Under the pieces are notes generated by a model. That model ran no database searches. It saw only the letters and a program-made list of their open reading frames with translations, and had not been told where the DNA came from. A program made the position numbers and the translations under genes. A stretch of 64,000 bases of DNA from Nageia nagi (lineage: Eukaryota > Pinophyta), in contig JBITNC010000002.1 in the NCBI GenBank assembly GCA_050084985.1, positions 2,108,001 through 2,172,000 on the forward strand, read 5' to 3'. Shown in pieces: positions 46,690 through 58,344 of this stretch. The stretch's first letter is position 1. The number at the start of each line of letters is the position of its first letter.

Positions 46690-48400
46690 AAAAAAATATT
46701 TATCTTTTAAGGAAATATTATTGTAACCAAAGAAGAACAAAATATAGCATTTTTGCATGTTTTAGATATTTTATAGGTAGATCATGAAGATGCTATGTTA
46801 ATATTACATTATTAAACTCTTGAGAAAGATGCTAAAGAATGGTTTCATACATTACCTATTTCTTCATTGATACATATAATATAATGGAGGATATCTTCTT
46901 GAATAAATATGATGATGAAATAATGAAAAGCTCATTCTTACTGAGTTTTCAAAAATCAAGAAGAACAAAATAAAACTATTGATGAATTCAACACTAGATT
47001 TGTTAGATTGAGAAATAAATTACCTAGTAATTCCAAAACTAACAATTTACAATCTATTATCCCTTACAAAAAAGCTCTTACTAAAGAAATGGGATATGAG
47101 CTAAGAGATTTTAGAACTTAAAATATAGAATAATGTATGGATTCTTACCTTGAAATATAAAGGGAAATGATTTGTGCATGAAATATTAAGCTCTACTCCT
47201 TGGATCTAGTAGTGGAAAGAAATCCCAAAAAAGTTAATTTTTTTGTCCCTACCAAAGAAGATCCTATAAAAAAATTATCTAGAAAAATATCTGAAATTCT
47301 CTTAAATTTCAATAATCATTTATCAATAATGGAAAGAGATAATCACCCACATCATAGCATAGGAGATGCATCCTCCAACAATCCTAATCCCAAACATCCA
47401 TTTAAAGGATTTATTGATATACCATGGAATAATGACTAGAAACCTAAAGAAAATCAAAAAGATATAAACTTTGTTCCTAATACTCTACCTTAATAAAGCA
47501 TCCTAAACAAATATACATTCTAGTATTCCTCTTGTGAATTATTGCATAACCTCCAAGATTTTGGAATCTACTTATCAAATCAAAAGGAAACAGAAGGAAA
47601 GGAAGAAGTATCAAAGGTTAAATTGTCATAGTGACCCAAATATGAACATAGAGAAAGAGAATTTGAGCATAATATTATGATTGCTTAGGAATAAATTTAT
47701 AACTAGGAAAAAGAGGTTGCATTATGTTAGGATCCCACATCCTAACATTTTAGTGTTAGTACTAGTATTTTATTTAATTGTCAACCTATATTGTAAATTA
47801 ATATTGTGATTATAAGGGTGGGGCCCAATTTTGCATTAATATTAGGGTTAGGGTTAGTTTATTATAAATAGATAGAATTGTGTGTCAAAATGCATCTTGA
47901 ACATTACTTTTCACTTTTGGGAGTTGTAAGGAGGTAGCCCCCTTGAAGTGACTTGTGCTTCTGTTACTATTTAATAAAATCCTATCCCTATCTACTATTT
48001 TGTGTTTTATTTAGCAATTCATGCTCTGTTATTTCCATAGATAATTATCATTTTTCTATTTCAAATTGATATTCATTTCATTTCTACAACATTTCCCTTT
48101 TTATTTGTAGCATTGTAACACATTAGAACACAATCCACAAACCATGAAGAAAAATATGCTTGTAATCCTTCATAAAATTGATAAAAAATAAATTTGTAAA
48201 ATAAATGAGGTTAATAAAATCAACTTGAGAAATATAACCATCCCTAATATAATCAATTAGCCTACTACCAATAGCACTAATACTAAGGTCCATAATGATG
48301 AATAAAATTCAAAGAAGTTGGAGACTCAAAAGGAACCCATTCCTCAACTTGAAGTGATTGAATTTAAAAAGGAATCAACTCATCATAAAGAGATTATTCA
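46690..48400 (+). pseudogene. Tat-type gag, interrupted by a solo LTR
   Basis: Capsid-type gag. Readable pieces are VDHEDAMLILHY, LEKDAKEWFHTLPISSL, then NKTIDEFNTRFVRLRNKLPS and KALTKEMGYELRDFRT. This is the WxxxLP ... FxxRFxRLxNKxP ... order of Athila/Tat gag. An open part at 47200-47439 (VERNPKKVNFFVPTKEDPIK) and a further stretch with REREFEHNIMIA follow. At 47724 the reading EKEVA is cut by the solo LTR and resumes at 48126 with EHNPQTMKKNMLVILHKID in the same frame once one target copy is removed. No zinc knuckle recognised. Confidence 0.8.
47725..48120 (+). mobile_element. Solo LTR with target duplication CATTA
   Basis: 396 bases from TGTTAGGATCCC to TTGTAACA, flanked by CATTA at 47720-47724 and 48121-48125. 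TATA box TATAAATAG at 47873-47881 and AATAAA at 47973-47978, so promoter and polyadenylation parts are both present. GAGTTGTAAGGAGGTAGCCC is shared with the LTR at 3184-3573. A solo LTR is what remains when the two LTRs of an inserted element recombine. Confidence 0.93.
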
Positions 48401-48466
48401 AAATAAATAAATAAATTAGCTTATTAGGATAAAAAGAAGAAAAAGAAATTACATCCTAACAAATCA

Positions 48467-49190
48467 GTGTTTGATGTTGGAGTAGAGTTTTCCAAACTTA
48501 AAGTGGTAGTAACTCTTGAAGAATTTATAATAGTTCCCAAATACAAATATCAAGTTTGTAATACTTTCAAATTATTTGAAGAGAAAGCATTGGTGACATT
48601 TGATAAACATGATACCTCTATGTCAAATCTTGATGTGAATAATAGGATATTTTTTATATCATTAAGGTATGATGATTTTGATAACCAATATGTGGTACAT
48701 AATTGTATCATGGATACTAGAGCTTCTATGAATGTAATGACAAAATAAGTTTCATATAAACTAGGATTGACATGCACTAATGATCATGCCTATTGTAGTA
48801 ATGGATAACATAAAGGTAGATTGTATCAGTATAGTGAAGCCTATGTCATTCTATCTAGATCAGCATCCCATAAAAAGATTATTGATGGATATGGTTTTTG
48901 GTATAAATAGAACCCTCCTTCTCTCTATTATTATATATGTGATGGAATAGACTGATTACAGGTGTTATTAAAATGAACTTATCATATGCCACTATCCCCA
49001 TGCTTGATAATTCAATATCCATACTTAAGAAAGAACATTATAATATATTGGTAGTTGAATTCATATCCCCAGATGATGTCATCAACATGATAAAAGAAAT
49101 TGAATATATTCAAGATCTAGTGATGGAGTCTACTCAATATGGTAGGCACCAATACCATTGCAAGAAGAGTGGATGGATGAGTACATAATG
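48467..49190 (+). pseudogene. Tat-type aspartic protease region
   Basis: The catalytic segment in the open part (48467-48748) reads CIMDTRASMNVMTK. The family has D-T-G-A-S-V-N-V-M; Gly is Arg, so the enzyme is dead. Beyond a stop follow YKLGLTCTNDHAYC and a degenerate flap part. At about 48973 comes MNLSYATIPMLDNSI, a phrase that closes the protease module in this lineage. It then leads into the extra RNase H. Confidence 0.8.
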
Positions 49191-49690
49191 GACCTTGAAC
49201 TCATAAAAGAAGTATATGTAAAAAAAAAAAAAGTTTCTTAAAAAAGAGACAATATGGAAAATGTACTTTGATAGGGAAACATATCAAAATGGTAATGGAG
49301 TAGGACTATATTTAAAGGATATCAAAGGATCTTATCTAGGCATCCCATACAAATTAGAGGTTCCTTGCAAAAATAATATTGTTGAATATGAAGTATTACT
49401 ACTAGGATTAAGGAAAGAAAGGGAATTAGAGATCAATCATGTTGAGATATTTGGATAAGCATAAAGCAAATTAAAGGGGTCTATAAAATGAAACACCTAA
49501 GGTTATTTTAGTATATAAAAGTTGTGTTATATGAAATAGATAAATTCATATCCTTAAATCTATCCTTTATTCCAAGAAAGTTGAATAGAATGGCTAACAT
49601 TTTGAATTACATGTAACTGATGGAGAGAATCTTGAGATAGGTTGGTAATTTATGCATGATCAACCCATTATTTCAGTGTATAAACCTTCA
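49191..49690 (+). pseudogene. Additional (archaeal-type) RNase H between protease and RT
   Basis: RNase H of the second type carried by Tat-lineage elements. WKMYFDRETYQNGNGVGLYL has the first catalytic Asp (family Y-DGA), IPYKLEVPCKNNIVEYEVLL then LGLRKERELEINHVEIFG. These match the L-F-A-NN-AEYEALL-GL pattern with the catalytic Glu present. The third metal site (GDS-L) is broken by stops. IPRKLNRMANIL follows. The RT comes after it, so the order here is protease, aRNH, RT, own RNase H, integrase. Confidence 0.8.
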
Positions 49691-50029
49691 TTTCTAGATA
49701 ATATTATTTATATGCAAGTATTTGATGATGAAATTCTTATTAAAGATTTCATATAGGTCTATAAATGATATGCTAATCACATTTGTGATGAGGAAGATGA
49801 AAATAAGCTAGTAAAAAAAATTGGCATTCTTGCTTAAGTGATCCAACTGCAGAAAAATATTATTCCTAGGGGTTTGATAGCACTATATGCATTATATGAT
49901 GAAGCTAAAAGATCATATGCCTTTGTTATTACTCAATTTGATATCGAATTAGAATTTGAAGACATAAATGTGGGTACTAACTAAGATAAGAGGTATGTAA
50001 ATATTTATCATGAATTACTTCTTCAAGAG
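49691..50029 (+). other. Linker between extra RNase H and reverse transcriptase
   Basis: Readable as YMQVFDDEILIKDFI, KNIIPRGLIALYALYDEA and DINVGTN, in the order seen in relatives, where PRGLVPLEELF and NIGT precede RT. No catalytic domain. Confidence 0.65.
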
Positions 50030-51250
50030 AAAGTAGAATGTCATGATTTCTTAAAGAAAAATAAGGATGTATTTGCATGGGGATATGATGATCTTATAGC
50101 TTTTAAACCATCCATGCTGACACACATCATCCCTTTAAAGGAATAATTTGCTCCATTCATGTAAAACAAAGGAAATCAAATCCTACCTTCTCCCTTTGAT
50201 GCAAAAATAAATCAAGAAATTAGAGGATGCTAAGATTATAAGGTAGATCAAATATTTTTCATGGATTTCAAATTTAGTACATGTAAAGAAAAATACTAGG
50301 TAAATTAGTTTGTGTGTGGATTTTAAAAATTTGAATAAAAGTTATATGAAGGATAGCTATCCTCTACCCAATATGGATCAATTATTATAAGAAATTATTG
50401 CTTCCTCCAAAATGTCTCTATTGGAGGGTTTCTCAAGTTTCAATCACATCATGATAGATGAAAAAGATAGATTTGAACTAGCATTCAACACTCCATGAGG
50501 AACATTTGAATATCTAAGAATATCATTTGTTCTATCCAATGTTGGAGATACTTTTCAAAGGGAAATGAGTGTTGCATTAAAATTTTGATGTTTAAATTTA
50601 TAGTAGTTTATCTTGATGACCTTACTGTATTCTCTTAGGATGTAAAAGATCATTTGAAACATATTGACATTTTATTTAAGATATGTAAAGAATATGGGAT
50701 TTTATTAAATCGAAAAAAATATGTGTTTGGGACTCCAAAAGGAAAATTCTTGGGACATAGAATTTCGAAAAAAGGCACAAGGATAGATCCAAAAAGAATG
50801 AAAGCCATTAATGAAATACAACCACCCAAGAATGTAAAAGGAGTTAGAATTTTCTTTAGTAAGAATAACTTTTTTAAAATATTAATACCAAACTTTACAA
50901 AAAAATTAGCTCCTATAAATAAAATGATAAAGAAAAATGGGAAAATATGATGGAATGAAGAAAATTTGAAATATTTTGAAGAAATAAAATAGGCAATTGC
51001 TCATGCCCATACATTAACCATCCTAGATCATTTAAATCCCTCAAACTTAATTTTCTATGCTTTAAAACACATAGTTGTTACAACATTATCTCAAAAAGGT
51101 TAAGAGAAAACTGAAATCCCAATAGCTTTTATGAGGTTGGACTCAAAGATATAAAGTTGAATTATACTATGATAGATGAATAAGTTACTCCAAAATGATG
51201 TGGAATTTCAAATAAAAAAAGGTAATCAAAGGTCAAGGATTAGCCAAATG
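50030..51250 (+). pseudogene. Tat-type reverse transcriptase and RNase H remnant
   Basis: RT opens with CHDFLKKNKDVFAWGYDDLI and THIIPLKE. Middle parts are frameshifted but show FVCGF, GGFLKF and TPGTFEYLRIS-like text. The catalytic box FIVVYLDDLTVFS at about 50610 keeps both Asp. The open part 50654-50950 continues HLKHIDILFKICKEYGILLN, KGKFLGHRISKKGTRIDPKR and IPNFTKKLAPINKMI. The element's own RNase H follows in pieces: LKYFEEIK, NLIFYALKHIVVTTLSQKG and GLKDIKLNYTMIDE. Its later catalytic part is not recognisable, as often in elements that gained the extra RNase H. Confidence 0.88.
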
Positions 51251-51439
51251 CTTGTATAATTCTAATAAAGAAGAAATGAATGTGGTGATCAATATCCATA
51301 AGGATTAAGAACATGATGTTAATCATATAAATTGTCCAAGATGGTATCCATAAATATGGTAGTATGTGGATACTCTTAAATTCCCAAATAAATTTTTGAA
51401 TACACAAAAAATATCATTGAAATAATAAGCTAAAAACTA

Positions 51440-52380
51440 TATGATCAAAGATAATAGTCTATATTTGAGGCACCCATATGGAATTCTACTCATATAAGTC
51501 GAAGAAAAATAAATAAGCTCAATAGTTGATGAATATCATAAAGGTATATGTGGAGGAAATTATGCATCAAGGGTAACAACTCATAAAATTCTTATATTTG
51601 GATTGTATTAGTCATAACTATTTACTTCAATGCATAAATACTATATAAAATGCCATGAATGCCAAATCTTTACAAGGAAACAAAAAATTGCATTTATGCC
51701 ATTAAAACCCATAATAGTGGAAGCACTATTTGTGTAGCGAGGTCTTAACTTGATTGGGAAAATTAACCTAAATTATTCTCCTAGATATAAATGGATTAAC
51801 AAAAAGATAAATTATTTCACCAAATGGATGGAAGTTGCACCCTTAATAAGATCCACTACTAATGTAGTGATCAAATTTCTTGAGTAATTTATAATCACAA
51901 GATTTGGAGTGCCTAGAAAATTAGTAACTAACAATGGTGAATACTTTACATCATTCGAAATGATCAAGTTTTTCTCTAAATATGGAATTGAATTGTCCAA
52001 TTCACAAAATTATTACTCTCAAAGAAATGGATTAGCAAAATCCTTGAACAAGAATGTTTTGATAAGTACAAAAAGATCTATGGGAAAGAATAAAAGGAGT
52101 TGGATCTCAAAAATGAAATATGCCTTATAGGGTGATAGAATTACTCTAAATAATAGCATTAGTAAATCACCCTATGACCTTGCATATGGATAACAAACAT
52201 TACTACCTTTACATTTAGAGAAAAGGATATTACAATTGCTTAGTACAAAATCAAAAAATGAAGACTCTTTGCAAGCAAGATTAAATGAGTTGGTCCAATT
52301 GGAAGAAGAAAGAAAATATACATTTAAATTTTTTAGAGTAAGTAATTAAAATAATATAGAGCTTAAACAAATAATAAAAA
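51440..52380 (+). pseudogene. Tat-type integrase
   Basis: The zinc head reads IVDEYHKGICGGNYASRVTT: first His kept, second now Asn. The Cys pair KCHECQIF is intact. Core: ARS-LNLIGKINL region at 51740, where the first catalytic Asp (family G-D-IG) is Asn. TRFGVPRKLVTNNGEYFTSF has Asn for the second Asp, and YYSQRNGLAKSLNKNV has Lys for the Glu. All three changes fit G-to-A at the first codon position. The tail has KRSWISKMKYAL, SKSPYDLAYG and LPLHLEKRILQLL. Confidence 0.9.
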
Positions 52381-53291
52381 GGTAAGCCTTTATAAAAAGG
52401 AGATATTGTATTATAATGGGATCCAAAGAATGACCAACATGGTAAGAAAAAGAAAAGGAATCCAAACTAGTTGGGACCATATCAAATCATTGCAGATGTT
52501 GGGAAGCATACTTTCAAGATATCAATAATAAAAGGGGATGAATTTCCAATTATAGTAAACAAAAAATAATTTAATAAGTATTATTAGCTAACTGAGGTTG
52601 ATTGAGGTATTTTTCATCAAATAGCCTCCTTGTAGCATTATGTATAATATTTCTATATTTTTAGCTTTTAAAAGTTTTTGACAAGTTATTTCTTTCAATT
52701 TAAATCCATTTTTGTCATGTACCAAAGATACTTGGTATTCCTAATAGCTTCATATTGCATTTCAGTTATTATCCCAAAGAGATCCAATGCTAGAATTTCC
52801 AAATTTCATTTGGAAATTCTAAAATATATATTTTCTTAATTTTCTAGTTGTTATATCCCTTTCTTAATCTCCTTTCTTTGTTGTGGTTATCTAATAATAC
52901 TTCATATTTTCATAAAAATTCATTTTGAGAACCTTTGAAGTGTTTTTGTTGAACAAACAAATTGAGCATTTTTTAGTGTGAAATAATATATGACATCATT
53001 GTATATTTAACCTTTCCAATAGAGTGGTAGAAAGCTTAAAGTTAGAATTATAACCAAACTCATTGAATGTCTTGCATCATCATATCTTTAAGAGTAGTTT
53101 AATAAAGAAAGAGAAAAAGGAAAGAGAATCTTTTCTAGGGAGAATTTCATGCTCACATCATCATTTAAGTGCACTCCTGGGAAAGGAAATACTAAAGAAA
53201 AAACATAACTTTTTCAACCCCTTTGTAGGTGATGTCATCATTCACAAGGATGAAGTATTATGATCAAAAATAAAAAATACAAGGAAAAAAG
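52381..53291 (+). other. 3' non-coding region of Tat-type element
   Basis: Contains remains of the polyprotein end near 52400-52560 (GPYQIIADVGKHTFKI-like reading), then AT-rich non-coding sequence. Purine-rich stretches at 53106-53130 and 53281-53291 (AAGGAAAAAAG) are candidates for the polypurine tract. Confidence 0.5.
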
Positions 53292-54162
53292 TGATATAAT
53301 AATTTATTTCCTACCTATTTTAAAGCTTATTTTTATGCTTCGATTGATAAGGATGTCAAAAACCACATGTTGATCCCTAGGTATCATAAAATACACTACT
53401 TTTTTGGCATGATGAGTGATGATATCAGTAACTAGACTTGAAGAGCCAAATAAAGGGATAAATGTTAAATTCATTATCAAATACACTCATTATTGGGCAT
53501 GATTAGTGTTGATATTAGAAAACTCATTTTAAGGCTTGGCCATTATGAAATACACTATTTCCTATCATAATAACAAATAACATTTGTAGCTAGTATTAAA
53601 GAGCCCAAGAGTAAAACAAATAAGGATCAAACAAGAGGTTATTAGTTCTCATCCATAAACACCAAAAACTATGCCATATATCAACATAAACTCTACACCT
53701 TCCACATGATATCATCATAATGGTTGAGCTGAAATGGTAAAATTAAAAGAGAATTAAAGATGATGGATGTGAAAGAATAGTCATGCAAAGCTTAACACAG
53801 TTGTGTATGTAAAGAGGGAAGCATACTAAATCAAAAAGATATCATTTCAAAATCTATGGAGGGATACATTTCAAGCTAAGAAGTGGTAGATTCAAAGGTA
53901 ATATAATCCCCACAAGCATCATGAAATTGACCAAAAGACATCAATAGAAAGTAGGATTTCAAAGTCAATTCCATTAATGAATCAAACATAATCATACAAT
54001 AGTCCCAAAATGGATTGTTAATATTGGTAAAGTATAGAAAAAGATCATTAAATTCAATGCATCACTTAACGATAAGACATATAGGTCTAGAAATATGAGA
54101 CTTGTTCCTCAAAAGCAATTTTTTGGTACGATCTATTGACAAACTTGATACCTACATAGATG

Positions 54163-54624
54163 TGTTGGAAATTGTAATGTAATATTTATTATGTAATATT
54201 TCTCTTTAATATAAATTCATTTAATGCTTAAAGTATCTTTATATAACTTAAAGCATTAAGAGAATTAAAATAGAAAGAGAAATAAATATAAAAACACCTT
54301 TAACCTGACCCTTGCATAAAAGGAATGTTAAAGGTTGGGTTAGATCTTATAAATAGAGAGTACTCTTCTCATTATGTAACTTGATCAAACTTGATCAAGC
54401 ATGGTAATTCTTGTCTTAAAAATTTGTAGGAGAGTTATCTTCTGAGAAAGTAATAGAATGCTGGTTCAAAGTGGATGTACTCCCAAGAGATGGAGGAAAC
54501 ACTATACATCGTGTGTTATCTTTTGTGTGATTGTTTCTTACCTTTGCTAGATGGATGAATGGCACATTCTTATTGAATAAAATCTAAGAATATATTGGTT
54601 ATATGGAATCTTTTAATACCATCA
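54163..54624 (+). repeat. 5' LTR of non-coding element
   Basis: Begins TGTTGGAAATTGTAATG and ends TTTTAATACCATCA. TATA box TATAAATAG at 54348-54356. Contains the inverted-looking pair AACTTGATCAAACTTGATCAA near 54382. Confidence 0.92.
54348..54356 (+). promoter_or_regulatory. TATA box in LTR of non-coding element
   Basis: TATAAATAG, kept at the same place in the other LTR (58068-58076), about 185 bases into each LTR. It marks the U3/R side of an RNA polymerase II promoter. Confidence 0.75.
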
Positions 54625-54626
54625 AG

Positions 54627-54638
54627 TGGTATCAAAGC
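54627..54638 (+). other. Primer-binding site, initiator tRNA-Met
   Basis: TGGTATCAAAGC, eleven of twelve matches to the tRNA-Met site, two bases after the LTR. The single change is a transition. Confidence 0.88.
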
Positions 54639-55044
54639 CATTCTTGAAGTCTTCGCTTCAACAACCTTGAAGGTCCATTCCTCTTCTCTATTCCTCAAAT
54701 GTTGAGATAAAAAGGTTTGAAAGTATAATCTACCTCTTCTTTTCATATTTTCTGCTTTTATCATAGTCTAGCAAAATTTGATTAAAGAACACGTTAGTTC
54801 AATTTTTTCTATGCATTATTTTTTTTCTAACAATTTATTAGTTGCAATTTTTCAATAAAATTGCTTAATGTGTAGTAATAATATACAAATTTTGAGTAAA
54901 TTTGCTTAAAATGAGTTGTTATAGCTTAAAATTGCAAGTTTCTATTTAGTATAGAAAAAGTTAAAAGTCTTGTAATTTTTTTTTGTTTTTGCAACATAAT
55001 TATAATGCTATTGCACATTTTTTTTTATGATAAGTTTGTAAAAA

Positions 55045-55275
55045 TTAATGTGCATGCATGCTTTCATGCATGCAAAATTTGGTTGCATGCAATTGGGTTC
55101 CATGCAAAATCTATTTTTTTTTTAAATAGAAAAAAAGTTTATTATTTTTTTTTAGTTGCAATTTTTTTTGTAATTGCAATTTAAAAAAAAAAAAGAAGCA
55201 TGCATTATTGCATGCATGAGAAAAAAAAAAGCATGCATTATTGCATGCATAAAAAAAACAAAGCATGCATAAAAA
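55045..55275 (+). repeat. Cluster of CATGCA (RY-type) motifs
   Basis: Around nine occurrences of CATGCA or GCATGC within 230 bases, some as palindromic GCATGCATGC and as GCATGCATTATTGCATGCAT in near-identical copies at about 55197 and 55230, separated by A runs. CATGCATG is the core recognised by plant B3 regulators such as FUS3 and ABI3. Whether it acts here is unknown. Confidence 0.6.
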
Positions 55276-56740
55276 AACTATTAAAAAAATAAGGGAGAAG
55301 TTTTTTTAAAAAAAGAAGGCAATTCAAGTGCATGATAAGTTTGCACTAACCTTTTATTTTCTCTAATATAATTTCAATGAGAATCGTTTTAAGAAAAACA
55401 ACAACAAAAGAGGCAAGTTTTTTTTTTTTTTTTTTTTAAAGTAAAGGATTTTAAAAAGGGGAAAAAATTTTAAAAAGGGGCATGTTACCCATTTTTAGCA
55501 AATGGAATATGGATTTTTTCTAAAAAAAGTAAATGGGATATGGTTTTCTAAAAAGTAAACATTCCTATTGAATTATCCTATATTTACCGATTTTTGCCAT
55601 GTGGTAGTAAGTGTTAGAATGAAAACTTGTGGATATGGATTATGAAAATTTTTCTATTTTTTATTGCACTATCCTTTGGTTGCAAATTAAGATTAATTTA
55701 TATTGCATAAAGATTTAATATGTGCATTGAACTATGAATTGGCATTTGTTATATCAATGGTTAATATGGAAATTTTTGAATTTCCAAAATAATAATGTTA
55801 TGCACATCGTTTGAAGTAAAATTTTGTGTAAGCTTTCTTCAAATATTACTATCCTCATTAATTATGCGTATTATTTTTATCGTATTTGGATGGAATTTTT
55901 TTTATGTACACACATTCTTATTGGAATAGACTTTGTAAACTTACTCAACATTGGAATTGTTGTGTATTAATCTTTAAATTTTTTTTGCTTGTGCACTTTG
56001 ATTAATATACTTGTTGGAGTGAAAAGTTTTTAAACTTTTTTCACAAATCTTATTGAGAATATTAATAATGCAATATTAATCTTGCTTTGAAAAGGAAGTG
56101 TACAAGTACCTTTGAGAAATGTACATTCCTCTCTACATGTGTAGAGTTTTTTGTAATATGCTTCAATTTTTATGAAGTTACCCTTAAGGGGGAGTAAAAT
56201 CTAAGTATACTTTCATATTTTTGGAAGAATATCCATGTTGATGGATTGTGCCATATTGATAGTAAAAACGTAAAAGCTAAGCATCTTTTTATCAAGAAGT
56301 AATTTTTTGATGGAACTTTGTGTTTATTGTCCATCAAAATAAGACTTCGTTGATAAATTTATCCTCAAGGAGTGAAGTAATGCTTACTTCATCCTTAAAA
56401 GGGTTGTGACTATAAGTATTGGCTTGGCATATTCATGATGACTTATAAGGCACTGTTTACCATATTTTACTTCCATGTTGAGAAGTTAGATCCATGACGA
56501 TGGATTATTTGCCACATTACTTCTTGTAATGTATGGAATGGTTAAAAAAGTTTGCCCTTTTCCATAACTACATTCTTGGAGTGGTTAAAAATGTTTGACC
56601 TTCTCCATGATTTTTGAATGTTGGAGTTTTTAAAAAGGTTCATCCTTCTCCACATTGCAATCTTTGATGAAAAATTGCATCCTTGTTAGATGAATGCTAC
56701 CTTTTTTATCATATACATCTTAACTAGTAGCATGGTTAAG

Positions 56741-57120
56741 ATGGCATCTTGACTCACTCTTGATAAATTCAAGTTTATTTATTGTGACATCTTGGCTCAC
56801 TCTTGGTAAAGTCAAGTTTATTTATTATGGCATCTTGGCTCACTCTTGGTAAAGTCAAGTTTATTTATTATGGCATCTTGGCTCACTCTTGGTAAAGTCA
56901 GTTTATTTATTATGATATCTTGATTCACTCTTGGTAAAGTCAAATTTATTTATTATGGCATCTTGACTCACTCTTGGTAAAGTTAAGTTTATTTATTGTG
57001 GCATCTTGACTCACTCTTGATAAAGTCAAATTTATTTATTATGGCATATTGACTCACTCTTGGTAAATTCAAATTTGTTTATTATGGCATCTTGACTCAC
57101 TCTTGGTAAAGTTAAGTTAT
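56741..57120 (+). repeat. 43-base tandem repeat, about nine copies
   Basis: Unit begins ATGGCATCTTGACTCACTC and continues TTGGTAAAGTCAAGTTTATTT. Copies start near 56741, 56784, 56827, 56870, 56912, 56955, 56998, 57041 and 57084. Copies differ at a few positions and one lacks a base. Lies in the second half of the non-coding element. Confidence 0.9.
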
Positions 57121-57886
57121 TTAGTTTATAGCTTATTCTTTGTAATTATTGACTTTGTGTTTGCTCAAGTTGGCATGTGTGGCTTAAAAATCTAAACTTG
57201 TGGTTTATTTCTATTGTTTTTTGATCATTTGTGACATGATTAAGTTAACATGGTCACATAAGTATTTTTTTGGTGAAGTTGTCATCAAGGGGGAGAATTA
57301 AATTATGAAATATTATATAATGATGACACCTTCATATACCCTCAACAAATACTGAATAATGATCTAAAAAAAACAAATATAAAAATCAAAAATCAAATTT
57401 TTTTTTATAAAGATTGATGATATTTTTTATATCATTGGTTGAGAATGCATTAATATCACTTGGTTGATTGTGCATATGTGATGACTTTGTATATTTGATC
57501 AATTTATGGATGACATCTATCTTATATGTGTATATATGATGTATCTAGTTGATCTTATTTTTTTAAGCTACTTGTAGCTTGCAGGTTCTTCTTGAGATTG
57601 CAAGTTACTTCAGGTATGCAAGCTAAGGGAGTCTCTTCATGTCAACATGTTGTTGAATAACTACTCTTGTACAAAGAAGCTATTTTTTTTGTTAATGATT
57701 GTATTTTAAAACCATTTGTTAAAATGGTTAAGTAGTTGAGCTATTGTAGAACCATCTATATTCTATTACTTTTTTAAAGATATAAAAATTTTTCATCTTC
57801 ACTTGTATCTCTTGGAGGATAACTCTCTCTTACTTTCTCTTTCTTTATCTTTTTTACTGTCTATCCAATTTTACATTAAGAGAAAG

Positions 57887-58344
57887 TGTTAGAAATTGTA
57901 ATTTAATATTATTTAATATTTGTTTGTAATATAAATTCACTTAATGCTTAAAGTATCTTTAGATACCTTATAGTATTAAAGGAATAAAAATAGAAAGAGG
58001 GATAAATATAGAAATACCTTTAACCTTACCTTTGCATAAAAGGAAGGTTAAAGAGTTGGTTGATTCTTATAAATAGAGAGGTACTCCTCTCATTATGCAA
58101 CTTGATCAAACTTGATCAAGCATGGTAATGCTTGTATTGAGAATTTGTAGGAGACTTATCTTTTGAGAAAGTAATAAAATAATGGTTCAAAGTGGATGTA
58201 CTCCAAGAGATGGAGGAACCACTATACATCGTGTGTTATCTTTTGTGTGATTATTTCTTGCTTTTGCTAGATGGATGAATGGCACATTCTTGTTGAAGAA
58301 ACTCCAAGGAGATCTTGGTTATATAGAATCGTTCAATTCCATCA
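57887..58344 (+). repeat. 3' LTR of non-coding element
   Basis: Begins TGTTAGAAATTGTAATT directly after a polypurine run AAGAGAAAG (57878-57886) and ends TTCAATTCCATCA. Matches 54163-54624 along its length, with TATA box at 58068-58076. Confidence 0.92.

Larger units (their letters stand above)
54163..58344 (+). mobile_element. Non-coding LTR retrotransposon (LARD-like)
   Basis: Two LTRs (54163-54624 and 57887-58344), primer site, polypurine tract and perfect target duplication AGATG (54158-54162 and 58345-58349), yet no gag or pol motif in 3.26 kb of interior. This is the structure of a large retrotransposon derivative that must borrow proteins from an autonomous relative. Its LTR and first 130 leader bases resemble the copia-type element at 28169, which makes copia elements of the 34438-41377 kind the likely donor family. 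LTR divergence is roughly one base in ten by eye. Confidence 0.92.

Noticed and set aside
56741-57120. CRISPR-like regular array
   Set aside because: Units are contiguous without spacers, in a plant retrotransposon; an ordinary tandem repeat.
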